Shown: positions 8,014 through 15,425, counted from the first letter of the stretch. The stretch is DNA of 16,208 nt from Tannerellaceae bacterium (GCA_031267205.1 JAIRZN010000070.1:1-16208), one strand, 5' to 3'. Notes: generated from the letters alone by a model not told the origin. Numbers and translations are program-made.

Positions 8014-9730
8014 CGTCGGGCTTAATATCTTTGATCAGCAACTGAAGCGTTGTGTTGCCGTTGTAAGTGTTTTCTTCGACCGTATAACATATACTGAACG
8101 GCTTCATGGCCTTGATGTGTTCGCTGTGGAGATGCATGCCGAAAGCGATGGCGTGCACCGGCATCTTGACGCTACCGTCGATGAGTTCGAGCTTGATGTG
8201 CTCGTTGTCTTTGCCTACTAACTTGCTTGTGCCGTAATCCTTCACTCCTACGCTGCAAAAGACCGGCTTGTGGTTGTCGGGGCCGAAGGGATTCATTCGC
8301 TTGAGTTCTACGGCGAACTTGGGCGTAATATCTTTCAATTCCAGAATCGCGTCCACGTCGAGCTGCGGCGACATTTGTTCCGCGTTTATCTCCTCTGCCG
8401 CCAGGCTGCGGAAGCGTTCGTTAAAGGCCTGCATGTTCTCTTCTTTCAGCGAGAGACCTGCGGCGTAGGTATGCCCACCGAAATTTTCCAGCAGGTCACG
8501 GCAATTCTCCAATGCCTTGTATACATCGAAGCCGGGTATCGAACGCGCCGAGCCCGTTATCAGTTCAGACGACTTTGTCAGCACTACGGCTGGGCGGTAA
8601 TACTTCTCCGTAAGGCGTGATGCGACAATCCCTATGACCCCTTTATGCCATTCGGGGTCGTAGATTACGATCGCCTTACGGTCTTCCATATTACTGATCC
8701 TGTCTATTATGGCATTGGCCTCGTCGGTTATCTTTTTATCCAGTTCACGGCGTTCATCGTTGTACTGGTTGATATTTTCGCTCTTTTCCCTTGCGCTCTC
8801 GCTATCCTTGGCCAGCATGAGGTCTACGGCTTCTTTTCCGTTCATCATACGGCCTGAGGCATTGATGCGCGGGCCTATTTTGAAGACGATGTCGTTAATT
8901 GTAATATCCTTATCCTTTAGCCCGCATATATTAATTATGCTCTTCATGCCGAGGCTTGGATTGGTGTTGAGCTGTTTCAGTCCATGATAGGCCAGGATAC
9001 GGTTCTCGCCCGTGATAGGCACTATGTCGGAAGCTATGCTGACGGCGGTCAGGTCGAGGAGCTTCTCCAAGTCGGAAAAAGGAAAGCCGTTGCTTTGGGC
9101 GAAGGCTTGCATGAACTTGAATCCTACGCCGCAGCCCGAAAGGTGTTGATACGGATACTTTGAATCCTGGCGTTTGGCGTCCAGCACGGCCACGGCGGCA
9201 GGGAGTTCCTCGTCCGGCATGTGATGGTCGCAGATGATAAAATCAATTCCTTTCTGCTTGGCGTACGCTACCTTGTCTATCGCTTTAATCCCGCAATCGA
9301 GCGCGATGATGAGCTTCACGTCATTATCCGCAGCATAGTCGACGCCTTTGAAAGAGACGCCGTATCCTTCGTCGTAACGGTCGGGTATGTAGTAATCGAG
9401 CGTCGATGTATACAGCCGCAGGTATTTATATACCAGCGAGACGGCCGTTGTCCCGTCGACGTCATAATCCCCGTAAACCAAGATCTTTTCCTTGTTGCCT
9501 AAGGCCTTATTCAATCGCTTCACCGCTTTATCCATATCCGGCATCAGAAACGGGTCGTGCAGATTGCTCATGCCGGGCCTGAAAAATTCCTTAGCTTCTT
9601 CTAAAGAATTTACACCTCTTTGTACAAGCAGCAGGCAGATGACCGGATTATATCCGAGCTCCGATACCAGCTTGTCCCTGATATGTAATTCTTCTTGTGT
9701 TGGGTTCCGAAAATTCCACTTGTTAGTCAT
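8006..9730 (-). CDS. recJ: Single-stranded-DNA-specific exonuclease RecJ
   Basis: A 5'-3' single-strand exonuclease of the DHH phosphoesterase superfamily, 574 aa, close to the 577 aa of E. coli RecJ. Metal-binding motifs are GDYDVDG (87-93), ALDCG (143-147), the DHH triad (168-170) and GPRINASGRM (286-295). The DHHA1 part follows with WHKGVIGIVASR (361-372) and FGGHTYAAG (417-425). An upstream in-frame start at 9796 would add 22 basic residues unlike RecJ; the ATG at 9730 fits Bacteroides homologues. A near-match to the -7 box, TAGTTTTA on the - strand (9751-9758), lies about 20 nt before this start. It overlaps recQ by 8 bp, and the two enzymes cooperate in widening gaps and resecting ends in the RecF pathway. 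Confidence 0.96.
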   Translation of the reverse strand: MTNKWNFRNPTQEELHIRDKLVSELGYNPVICLLLVQRGVNSLEEAKEFFRPGMSNLHDPFLMPDMDKAVKRLNKALGNKEKILVYGDYDVDGTTAVSLVYKYLRLYTSTLDYYIPDRYDEGYGVSFKGVDYAADNDVKLIIALDCGIKAIDKVAYAKQKGIDFIICDHHMPDEELPAAVAVLDAKRQDSKYPYQHLSGCGVGFKFMQAFAQSNGFPFSDLEKLLDLTAVSIASDIVPITGENRILAYHGLKQLNTNPSLGMKSIINICGLKDKDITINDIVFKIGPRINASGRMMNGKEAVDLMLAKDSESAREKSENINQYNDERRELDKKITDEANAIIDRISNMEDRKAIVIYDPEWHKGVIGIVASRLTEKYYRPAVVLTKSSELITGSARSIPGFDVYKALENCRDLLENFGGHTYAAGLSLKEENMQAFNERFRSLAAEEINAEQMSPQLDVDAILELKDITPKFAVELKRMNPFGPDNHKPVFCSVGVKDYGTSKLVGKDNEHIKLELIDGSVKMPVHAIAFGMHLHSEHIKAMKPFSICYTVEENTYNGNTTLQLLIKDIKPDDV

Positions 9731-9836
9731 TATGTATTTTTTTCTTTTTCTAAAACTAATCGACTCGCGTGAACAAATCGCACAGACGCTATCCATCCTG
9801 TCTTCCCGGCGATATTATTTGCCGCGGGATGCAACG

Positions 9837-9854
9837 AAACTGTAAAGACAGTTT
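9837..9854. other. Perfect 7-bp inverted repeat between thuA-like gene and recJ
   Basis: AAACTGT and ACAGTTT are separated by AAAG. The repeat lies 30 bp after the stop of the ThuA-domain gene and about 107 bp before the recJ start, both on the - strand. It could be a weak terminator or an operator. There is no run of T after it on the - strand, so an intrinsic terminator is not well supported. Confidence 0.35.
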
Positions 9855-9883
9855 AATGTATCACTAACGTAAATACGCCAGTA

Positions 9884-10837
9884 TTATTTCTTATGGGCAT
9901 TTTTTTTCACAATCCTGCTATCCTTATAATCGTGCCGGTATGTGATGAATGTAGAAGTGGGGAAGTCCGCGGGGACTTTCTGTTTCACCTTGCCTGTCGC
10001 CGCCCATTCCGCGCCACGGAGCAGCGTGACTTGGAAACCGGTGCATTGCATAGCCGCATTATCGGTGTAGGTCGGCCCGCAATGCCCCAGCATGGTATGA
10101 AAAATACGGGCCTTACCGTATTCGACGGTAAACATGAGAGGTTCTTCGCGACCGGAGCCGCCGGTAGCCGTGTCCGAATATGCTGTATACAGCAGGGAGG
10201 CGACGTTGGCGGGGCCGCGCATACGGTCGTACAGCTCGTCGGAGGCGTGCGCCCAGCGGTTAGGGAGTTCCCTGATTATCGGATGTTCATTGTCGCGGGC
10301 GTTCATCATATACTCGTGACGTCGACCGTGGGAGCCGCCCGTACCGGGTGATGCGTCCTTGACGAGTTCGCCGCCATACCAGTATGCGTAAGGGCCTGCA
10401 TTCTCGTCGCGTCCTTCCCATCCGCCAAGGGCGCAGATGCGGTTGTACGCCGCCCATCCGGGAAAGGAATTATCTGCGGCGTGGTAAACGACGATACCGC
10501 CGCCTTTCGCAGCATAGTCTTCAAAGCGGGTCATTGTTTCCTGCGGCCAATTATCGCCGTTATAGTCTAAGACGACTAATTTATAGGGAGTAAAATCTAC
10601 GATGAATCCCGACATATCCTGCCCTTTTTCGGGAGAAATCGCAAAGTCTACGGAAAACAGGCCTGAGTTTTCCAATATATCTTTGATAACAACATGGCTC
10701 ACTTGCCAGTTATGATTATTCTGACCGGTTACAATTAATGCCTTGACGGGCTTACGGGCCGTTGCACCGAACGCTACGAGCAGCGAGGCCAGCGTTACAA
10801 ACAATTTGGTGAGTATTGAGCGTTTCATAATTTCCAT
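9884..10837 (-). CDS. Exported ThuA-domain protein
   Basis: A 317-aa protein of the ThuA family (PF06283), which has a class I glutamine-amidotransferase-like fold and is named after a trehalose-utilisation gene; most members have no proven activity. The N-terminus is a Sec signal peptide with likely cleavage after FGATA (residue 27), so the protein is predicted periplasmic or secreted. Family features include the early strand ALIVTGQNNHNW, GGGIVVYHAADNSFPGW (about 112-128), the HPI...LP...W.H..DELY segment (about 185-205), GSGREEPLMFTVEYGKARIFHTMLGH (about 228-253), and GFQVTLLRGAEWAATG near 267-282. Translation could start at 10837 or at the second ATG, 10828. A -7 box on the - strand lies just upstream. 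Sugar-metabolism involvement is only a family-level guess. Confidence 0.85.
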   Translation of the reverse strand: MEIMKRSILTKLFVTLASLLVAFGATARKPVKALIVTGQNNHNWQVSHVVIKDILENSGLFSVDFAISPEKGQDMSGFIVDFTPYKLVVLDYNGDNWPQETMTRFEDYAAKGGGIVVYHAADNSFPGWAAYNRICALGGWEGRDENAGPYAYWYGGELVKDASPGTGGSHGRRHEYMMNARDNEHPIIRELPNRWAHASDELYDRMRGPANVASLLYTAYSDTATGGSGREEPLMFTVEYGKARIFHTMLGHCGPTYTDNAAMQCTGFQVTLLRGAEWAATGKVKQKVPADFPTSTFITYRHDYKDSRIVKKNAHKK

Positions 10838-10858
10838 TTAATTAATAATTTGTTTCGG

Positions 10859-10866
10859 CAAATGTA
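10859..10866 (-). promoter_or_regulatory. Predicted -7 element for the ThuA-domain gene
   Basis: On the - strand this reads TACATTTG, an exact TAnnTTTG match, about 22 nt before the ATG at 10837. No clear -33 box is seen. It lies opposite the + strand promoter signals at 10887-10906, making an 84-bp divergent control region. Confidence 0.45.
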
Positions 10867-10876
10867 ATAAATCGGA

Positions 10877-10906
10877 TTGAATTATATACTTTTGGCGTAT
10901 AATTTG
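10877..10906 (+). promoter_or_regulatory. Predicted promoter for the 10922 gene and fmt
   Basis: Two overlapping candidates exist. TACTTTTG at 10887-10894 is an exact TAnnTTTG match. TATAATTTG at 10898-10906 has one extra base but lies about 18 bp after a TTG at 10877-10879, a good -33 spacing. Either would start transcription within about 10-25 nt of the ATG at 10922. Confidence 0.4.
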
Positions 10907-10921
10907 TACTTTTTTCAGAAC

Positions 10922-11785
10922 ATGAGATACGTATACACCCTTGTTTTTTCACTTTTTATATTATTCCCCGTATCCGCGCAGGTATACGGCGACTGGCACG
11001 ACGATACGGCCTTACTTATTTACGCGCCGAGATACTTCGGGCCGACGGCTTTTCCTGTCCCGGAGCTTCGTTCGGGCTCGATACCTGATGGCTTTGAAGT
11101 CGAGGCCCGCGGGGAGTACCATAATTATATCGGCGACAAGACGAAGGATCTGTACCTGCGCGCGTTCATTCCCGTCGTCAGGGGGAGGGCTGCGATTGAG
11201 GTGCGCTTTATCGCTGTCGAGGATTATACGCTGACGCCTGAAACGCGCGACGAGCGCCATGCGTCGCTCCTTGAATGCCCGTCCTATGAATCGTACAGCG
11301 GCGACGTGGTGATAAGCGCCTTTTACCAACTTCTGAAAAGTGAAAAGTGGTGCGACATCATGTTCGGCCTTAATCTTAAAACGGCCAGCGGGGGGCGGTT
11401 GTGCGACGCGCGTTTCACGGATGCCGCTACGTACTGGTTTGACGTGAACGCGGGCAAAAACCTGCTTAACAGCCATGACGGCAAGTACGCTCTCTACGTC
11501 CAGGCCATGGCGGGCTTCTATTGCTGGATGACCAACAGCTTGCTGCATCGACAGAACGACGCCCTGCTCTACGGAGCCGGTTTCACGGGTGTCTTTCGCT
11601 GCGTGAGCCTCTCGTCGGACATCTCCGGCTTCTCCGGGTACAGGAACAACGGAGATCATCCGCTTCTGTGGCGGAACAACCTCAAGGTGGAGTACCGCCG
11701 CAACGTCCTTTCGCTGCGCTATGAGCATGGAATGAAGGATTCGCTTTACGATACTTATTCGGTCGCATATATACGTAAATTTTAA
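10922..11785 (+). CDS. Hypothetical exported protein, possible outer-membrane barrel
   Basis: A 287-aa protein I do not recognise by family. From the ATG at 10922 it has a clear Sec signal peptide (MRYVYTLVFSLFILFPVSAQ) with cleavage near the SAQ. The mature part is rich in aromatic residues and glycine, with alternating-hydrophobicity stretches such as YLRAFIPVVRGRAAIEVRFI and YALYVQAMAGFYCW. It ends in aromatic-containing strands with a final phenylalanine (YIRKF), a common outer-membrane barrel ending. These features suggest a small barrel, but no homology supports it directly. An in-frame ATG at 10877 would bury the signal peptide and overlap the promoter boxes, so it is rejected. It ends 13 nt before fmt and is probably co-transcribed with it. 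Confidence 0.75.
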   Translation: MRYVYTLVFSLFILFPVSAQVYGDWHDDTALLIYAPRYFGPTAFPVPELRSGSIPDGFEVEARGEYHNYIGDKTKDLYLRAFIPVVRGRAAIEVRFIAVEDYTLTPETRDERHASLLECPSYESYSGDVVISAFYQLLKSEKWCDIMFGLNLKTASGGRLCDARFTDAATYWFDVNAGKNLLNSHDGKYALYVQAMAGFYCWMTNSLLHRQNDALLYGAGFTGVFRCVSLSSDISGFSGYRNNGDHPLLWRNNLKVEYRRNVLSLRYEHGMKDSLYDTYSVAYIRKF

Positions 11786-11798
11786 ATCGAACGCCGCT

Positions 11799-12755
11799 AT
11801 GAGGATAGTTTACATGGGTACGCCCGAATTTGCAGTCGAGGGATTGCGGGCGTTGGTTGAGAACGGATATGATGTCGCGGGCGTCGTTACGATGCCTGAT
11901 AAGCCGGCGGGGAAGCATCAGAGCGCCTTGACGGCCAGCCCGGTCAAAGAGTATGCTTTGTCGAAGGGACTGACGCTTCTGCAGCCTGAAAAGCTGCGCG
12001 ACGAAGTCTTTCTCCGGCAGCTCGCCGAACTGAGGGCTGACCTGCAGATCGTCGTCGCCTTCCGTATGTTGCCTGAAGTGGTCTGGAATATGCCGCCGAT
12101 GGGGACGTTCAACTTGCACGCTTCACTACTGCCGCAGTATCGCGGGGCGGCGCCTATCAACTGGGCCGTGATTAACGGGGAGACACAGACGGGGGCGACT
12201 ACCTTCTTCCTCTCTCACGGTATCGACACTGGAAAAATTATCCTCCGTAAATCCCTCAGCATTGCCGATACTGACGACGCCGGCCTCGTGCATGACGCCT
12301 TGATGGCGATCGGGGCCGACCTTATCCTGGAGACGGTCGAGCTGATTCGCGCCGGAGATGTGGAGGCTATCGAACAAAGCTCCTTTGGCGAGAGCGAGAC
12401 GGCCCTTCGCGCTGCGCCCAAGATATTCAAGGAAACTTGTCGCATCGACTGGGGTTTGCCGCTCAAGAGGGTATATGATTTCGTCAGGGGCCTTGCGCCT
12501 TACCCGGCTTCGTGGACGGAGATTGTGACGCCGGACGGCAGGCGCGCGCTCAAGGTTTATCAATCTGAAAAGCGTTTCGCTGCTCATTCGCTGCCGGCGG
12601 GAGCTGTTCTCTCGGACGCGCGCAGCTATATCGACGTGGCTGTCGACGGCGGGTTCCTGCGCCTGCTGTCCTTGCAGTTGGCGGGAAAAAAACGCATGGA
12701 TGCCGCCTGCTTCCTGAATGGTTTTAAGTTTACTGACGATACGAGGGTTGAGTGA
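11799..12755 (+). CDS. fmt: Methionyl-tRNA formyltransferase
   Basis: A 318-aa cytoplasmic enzyme that transfers a formyl group from 10-formyltetrahydrofolate to Met-tRNA of the initiator type. The N-terminal Rossmann domain begins MRIVYMGTPEFA. The formyltransferase signature is FNLHASLLPQYRGAAPINWA (104-123), with catalytic N105 and H107. The third catalytic residue, D143, is in GIDTG. The C-terminal tRNA-binding domain starts near 206 (KIFKETCRIDWG) and includes VRGLAPYPASW. Length matches the family. It follows the exported hypothetical gene by 13 nt, an unusual partner for fmt. Its 3' end converges on the AAA ATPase gene with 30 bp between; only a weak CCCC-GCA-GGGG hairpin (12774-12784) lies there, without a T-run. 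Confidence 0.97.
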   Translation: MRIVYMGTPEFAVEGLRALVENGYDVAGVVTMPDKPAGKHQSALTASPVKEYALSKGLTLLQPEKLRDEVFLRQLAELRADLQIVVAFRMLPEVVWNMPPMGTFNLHASLLPQYRGAAPINWAVINGETQTGATTFFLSHGIDTGKIILRKSLSIADTDDAGLVHDALMAIGADLILETVELIRAGDVEAIEQSSFGESETALRAAPKIFKETCRIDWGLPLKRVYDFVRGLAPYPASWTEIVTPDGRRALKVYQSEKRFAAHSLPAGAVLSDARSYIDVAVDGGFLRLLSLQLAGKKRMDAACFLNGFKFTDDTRVE

Positions 12756-12785
12756 AGGGGAGGTATGCAACCGCCCCGCAGGGGA

Positions 12786-14051
12786 TTACAGGGCTTCGTC
12801 CAAATCCCATACCCGGACGTGCCTGACGCCGCTTCCCTGCGGCGTTTTTACTTCGCCGGACGATACGATTATTTTCTCAAAGTTATCTTCGATTCCTTCT
12901 AATACGGAGCATTTGCCCTCGACGGTTTTTTTATCCCCGGACATGCCGGCGCACTGGATGTAGATCATGCGGCTGCCCTTGAATGCTGCGAAATCAATCT
13001 CCGCGTCTTTTATGCTGCATGTGTATACGTCGAATCCGCGGCGCGCGAGTTCGAGGTAGACTATGTTCTCAAACCTGTGGTCGGGCTCGGATTTTGACGT
13101 CATGTGCAGGTAGTTGCCGAACGAGGGGTCGTTTATATAATACTTGCAGCCGCTTGCTACCGTGTCCGTTCCTTCTATATTATAATGCTCGACGCGGTGC
13201 GCGAGGCGAGCGTCTTCGATATGCCTCAGGTAGGCGGAGATTGTGACTAAGCTCGTATTGCGGCCGCGCCCGCGGAAAAGGTTAGGTATTTCGCTGACCG
13301 AAAGCGTAAGGGAGACGTTGCTTATAAGGTATGCGAAGAGGTAGTCCATAAGGACGGCATCCTTTATGCCGCGATCCTGTATCATATCGCGAAGCAGGAT
13401 AGAATCCATGAACGACGACATATAGTTGCGCCTTATCCTGTCGCCGTCGAGCATGAAGAGGTCGGGTATCCCGCCGCTGTCCATGTAGCCGGCGAAGGTC
13501 GCGGCCGACGGTTCCTGTTGCGTGATGTCGGCGTATTCCGCGAAACAGAACGGGTAGACGTCTATGCCGGAGCAGCGGCCGGGCAAGAGGAACGACAGCC
13601 GTTCGAGCAGCCTGTTGGGGTTCGATCCGCTGATAAAGAACGCACACTCGCCGGCGCCGCCATTGAGATATGAGGTTATGAGGTTCTCCCAGCCTGCAAT
13701 GTCCTGGATTTCGTCGATAAAGAAGTAGATGCGTCCCGAAGGCTTAATGATTAATTTGTAGTACCTGATAAGCTCGTCGAGGTCTTTCTGATTCTTCAGG
13801 AAGTCGAAGTCGGGCAGACGGCGGTCGACAAAGAATATGTTTTCGTCCCCGACGCCGCCCTCGATCAGTTTCGATGCCGTTTGCCTGAGCACGTAGCTCT
13901 TGCCGGCGCGACGCTGGCCTGTTACGACCTTGACCGGACGGTCTTCGCCGCGTATTATCTTATCTGTGTACAGGGTGCGCACGTAGCCTCGCGAGAGGGT
14001 ATTCCCGCCCCAGGGGTTATGTGTTTTCAGCTTTTGATACTTTTCGTCCAT
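12786..14051 (-). CDS. AAA ATPase of the AAA_14/DUF4143 type
   Basis: A 421-aa protein with an N-terminal P-loop ATPase domain: Walker A GQRRAGKS (45-52), Walker B YFFIDEIQD (109-117), and sensor-1-like FFISGSN (138-144). The middle is a winged-helix-like region (about 205-290). The C-terminal part has the DUF4143 nuclease-like pattern: E329 in FENIVYLEL, EIDF (351-354) and YIQCA (364-368), resembling a PD-(D/E)XK core. Such proteins are abundant in Bacteroidales, often in many copies per genome; their role is not established, though a DNA-related or defensive one is often proposed. The in-frame TTG at 14069 overlaps the -7 promoter box, so the ATG at 14051 is chosen. It is monocistronic and sits between core genes and the mobile region. 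Confidence 0.88.
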   Translation of the reverse strand: MDEKYQKLKTHNPWGGNTLSRGYVRTLYTDKIIRGEDRPVKVVTGQRRAGKSYVLRQTASKLIEGGVGDENIFFVDRRLPDFDFLKNQKDLDELIRYYKLIIKPSGRIYFFIDEIQDIAGWENLITSYLNGGAGECAFFISGSNPNRLLERLSFLLPGRCSGIDVYPFCFAEYADITQQEPSAATFAGYMDSGGIPDLFMLDGDRIRRNYMSSFMDSILLRDMIQDRGIKDAVLMDYLFAYLISNVSLTLSVSEIPNLFRGRGRNTSLVTISAYLRHIEDARLAHRVEHYNIEGTDTVASGCKYYINDPSFGNYLHMTSKSEPDHRFENIVYLELARRGFDVYTCSIKDAEIDFAAFKGSRMIYIQCAGMSGDKKTVEGKCSVLEGIEDNFEKIIVSSGEVKTPQGSGVRHVRVWDLDEAL

Positions 14052-14066
14052 AATTGGAATTTTCGC

Positions 14067-14074
14067 CAAAGGTA
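14067..14074 (-). promoter_or_regulatory. Predicted -7 element for the AAA ATPase gene
   Basis: On the - strand this reads TACCTTTG, identical to the -7 box of ileS. It lies 15 nt before the ATG at 14051. The upstream stretch is A/T-rich with no clear -33 box. Confidence 0.55.
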
Positions 14075-14147
14075 GGATAATTATTTTTACTTTTTACGGC
14101 TATTTAACAATGGAGGGGATTTCGTTTCCCGTCAGGGGGATTTTTCA

Positions 14148-14169
14148 AGGGCGTCCCTCGTGGCGCCCT
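14148..14169. other. GC-rich hairpin upstream of the AAA ATPase gene
   Basis: AGGGCG (14148-14153) pairs with CGCCCT (14164-14169); inside the loop, CC and GG can add two further pairs. No T-run follows on either strand, so it is listed as a structured element and not as a terminator. It lies between the ATPase promoter and the repeat-rich region. Confidence 0.4.
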
Positions 14170-14199
14170 CTTCGTTGTGGCGCATGAATAAGAATAATT

Positions 14200-14401
14200 T
14201 GGGCGTGCCCCCGCCTGCGGCGCGGTCGGGCTTTCCGCTACAAGTCCTCGCTCGCTGCGCTCGTTCCGGGCTTTCCGCTCCTACCCCTCCCGCAAACGGG
14301 GGGGGCCTCCCACATCCGATACCCCCGCCCCAATGCAAGCGCCCTCCCCCCGCCGCAAAAACCCTCCCCCGCACCCGCTTGTAAGGGGACGGCTGGCGCA
14401 C
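14200..14401. repeat. GC-rich intergenic repeat region beside the group II intron
   Basis: This stretch holds no credible gene. It has GGGCTTTCCGCT twice, at 14228-14239 and 14268-14279, 40 bp apart, with the purine-pyrimidine-balanced CTCGCTCGCTGCGCTCGTTC between them. A strong hairpin lies at 14284-14305: CCCCTCCCG, loop CAAA, CGGGGGGGG, with one T-G wobble in nine pairs. From 14305 to 14390 the + strand is C-run-rich, so the - strand has many G-runs. The CGCTCGCTGCGCTCG type of sequence is one I associate with dispersed intergenic repeats in Bacteroidales, but I cannot confirm copy number here. Confidence 0.6.
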
Positions 14402-14444
14402 ATCGAGTAGACTGCCCTGTCGGGTGATACCGGCAGGGAGAGCC
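14402..14444 (-). ncRNA. Group II intron domain VI and 3' end
   Basis: CCCTG pairs with CAGGG, and CGG with CCG above it, giving a domain VI-like hairpin. It is followed by CAGTCTACTCGAT to the predicted intron end. The branch-point adenosine is probably the A of CTACTCGAT, but I cannot fix it with certainty. Confidence 0.6.
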
Positions 14445-14446
14445 TC

Positions 14447-15196
14447 TCACACCACTGTACGTACGGGTCTCGTATACAGCGGTTCGTTAAGATGTGGGGC
14501 AATTGATTTATATAAAGGTAACACTGCTTTGTAGCCGCGTCTTTCCAGACGGGATGTCGTGACTGTGGTCGACATTATCGGACTGTGGGAGATGGCCCAA
14601 CCGCCCTTGCGAGTTCTACTCCATTGGTATGCTTTTATCGGGTTTACACCCAAGCATATCAGGTTCTTTCGTCTGCGTTCGGGTCTCTTCCAATTGTGCC
14701 ATATACAGTACCGTAAACGCCTGCGTACCCAGCGGTCTATCACGTCGAGTTCGCGGTACATGTAGGCATGGCCGAAATACTGTATCCAGCCGCGTTGTAC
14801 TTCCGTTAGTCTTGCCGTTCGGGAGGCGATTGACCCGGGACGGGTCTTGCGGGTTATCTCCTTGAGTTTCGACTTCAGACTTTTCAGTCCTTTTTCGCTT
14901 ACTACAAGGTGATACACCTCCTCTCCTCCCTTTGACGCCCATGACCGAAAGCTATATCCTAGTATGCGGAACTCTTTGGGACGACGTATGCCGCTCTTCT
15001 CCCTGTTTATAGGTAGGTGCAGCTTGTCCCTTAGATAGAGGTATATTTTATTCCCTATCCGGCGTGCTTGCTCCTCCTCTGTACAGTATATACTGAAATC
15101 GTCGGCATAACGGACGTACTTGGTGCCTTGTGATTCCAACTCCTTATCCAACTCGTTGAGCAATATGTTCGACAATATCGGACTCAACGGCGAACC
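14447..15196 (-). pseudogene. ltrA: Group II intron reverse transcriptase/maturase, N-terminally truncated
   Basis: About 250 codons remain, reading from GSPLSPILSN, part of the conserved (G)GSPLSPxLSN block, to the natural C-terminus. The catalytic YADD box is in VRYADDFSIY, roughly 30 residues in. It is followed by the thumb region and the group II intron maturase domain (EVQRGWIQYFGHAY, VRRRLRYCIWHNWKRP). No HNH endonuclease domain follows the maturase part. In frame, a TAA codon directly precedes the GGT that opens the fragment, exactly at the junction with the 15197 repeat. A TTG at 15187 could be read as a start but is simply the L of PLSP. A full-length protein would be about 400-450 aa, so roughly the first 40 per cent is gone. 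It is not expected to be functional. Confidence 0.9.
14451..14483 (-). ncRNA. Group II intron domain V
   Basis: On the - strand ACCGCTGTA pairs with TACAGTGGT (9 pairs including one G-U). A two-base CG bulge follows on the 3' side, then TACG pairs with CGTA around a five-base loop AGACC. This 33-nt shape, with a two-nucleotide bulge, is diagnostic of domain V, the catalytic core of the ribozyme. The last ten or so codons and the TGA stop of the reverse transcriptase overlap it. Confidence 0.8.
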
Positions 15197-15278
15197 TTAT
15201 GCACAGTGTATGATTATGCACAGTGCTATTCATATATCAAATATAATCAGACACATATATAATGAACACTGCGCATAA
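15197..15278. mobile_element. 82-bp inverted-repeat element, probable IS remnant or MITE
   Basis: TTATGCACAGTGT (15197-15209) and the reverse complement of 15266-15278 (TTATGCGCAGTGT) match at 12 of 13 positions. A second direct copy of TTATGCACAGTG lies at 15214-15225, 17 bp after the first. The interior is A/T-rich and encodes nothing. The left end touches the broken edge of the group II intron exactly. No target duplication is visible at its flanks. The parent transposon is not recognised. Confidence 0.6.
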
Positions 15279-15284
15279 TATTTT

Positions 15285-15381
15285 GGGGCTGACTAAAAAG
15301 TCCAATTATATGAAAATTATCCTATCCACAGAGTTTGTGAAGGGGGTAAAAGTTGGAAAAATGGACTTTTTGGTCAGCCCC
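15285..15381. mobile_element. 97-bp MITE-like element with 19-bp terminal inverted repeats
   Basis: The left end GGGGCTGACTAAAAAGTCC (15285-15303) and the reverse complement of the right end (15363-15381) agree at 18 of 19 bases. The 59-bp interior has no reading frame of note. The ends resemble those I associate with Bacteroides insertion sequences of the IS1182 type (GG-rich tip followed by CTGAC and AAAAGTCC), but this is from memory. No clear target-site duplication is seen (flanks TATTTT and ATGATT). It begins 6 bp after the 82-bp element. It is either a non-autonomous element or the two ends of an IS joined by an internal deletion. Confidence 0.75.
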
Positions 15382-15425
15382 ATGATTTCATATCCCGATC
15401 TTTGATGATTATTCATTTAATTATT

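Larger units (their letters stand above)
14402..15196 (-). mobile_element. 5'-truncated group II intron
   Basis: The - strand carries the 3' half of a group II intron: the C-terminal part of the intron-encoded protein, then domain V and domain VI. The predicted 3' splice boundary is CTACTCGAT ending at 14402, with the terminal AT expected of these introns. The 5' half (domains I to early IV and the first reverse transcriptase blocks) is missing. The break at 15196/15197 coincides with the first base of an inverted-repeat element. The intron cannot splice or move by itself, although its 3' RNA domains look intact. Confidence 0.8.

Noticed and set aside
12774..12784. CCCC-GCA-GGGG hairpin as a bidirectional terminator between fmt and the ATPase gene
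   Set aside because: It has only four pairs and no T-run on either strand.
15197..15230. Two 17-bp direct repeats as plasmid iterons or attachment cores
   Set aside because: There are only two copies, no replication gene is adjacent, and the inverted third copy fits a transposon end better.
15314..15326. DnaA-box-like CTATCCACA inside the 97-bp element, possible origin
   Set aside because: It is a single imperfect copy with no cluster, no dnaA or parAB nearby and no AT-rich unwinding element tied to it.
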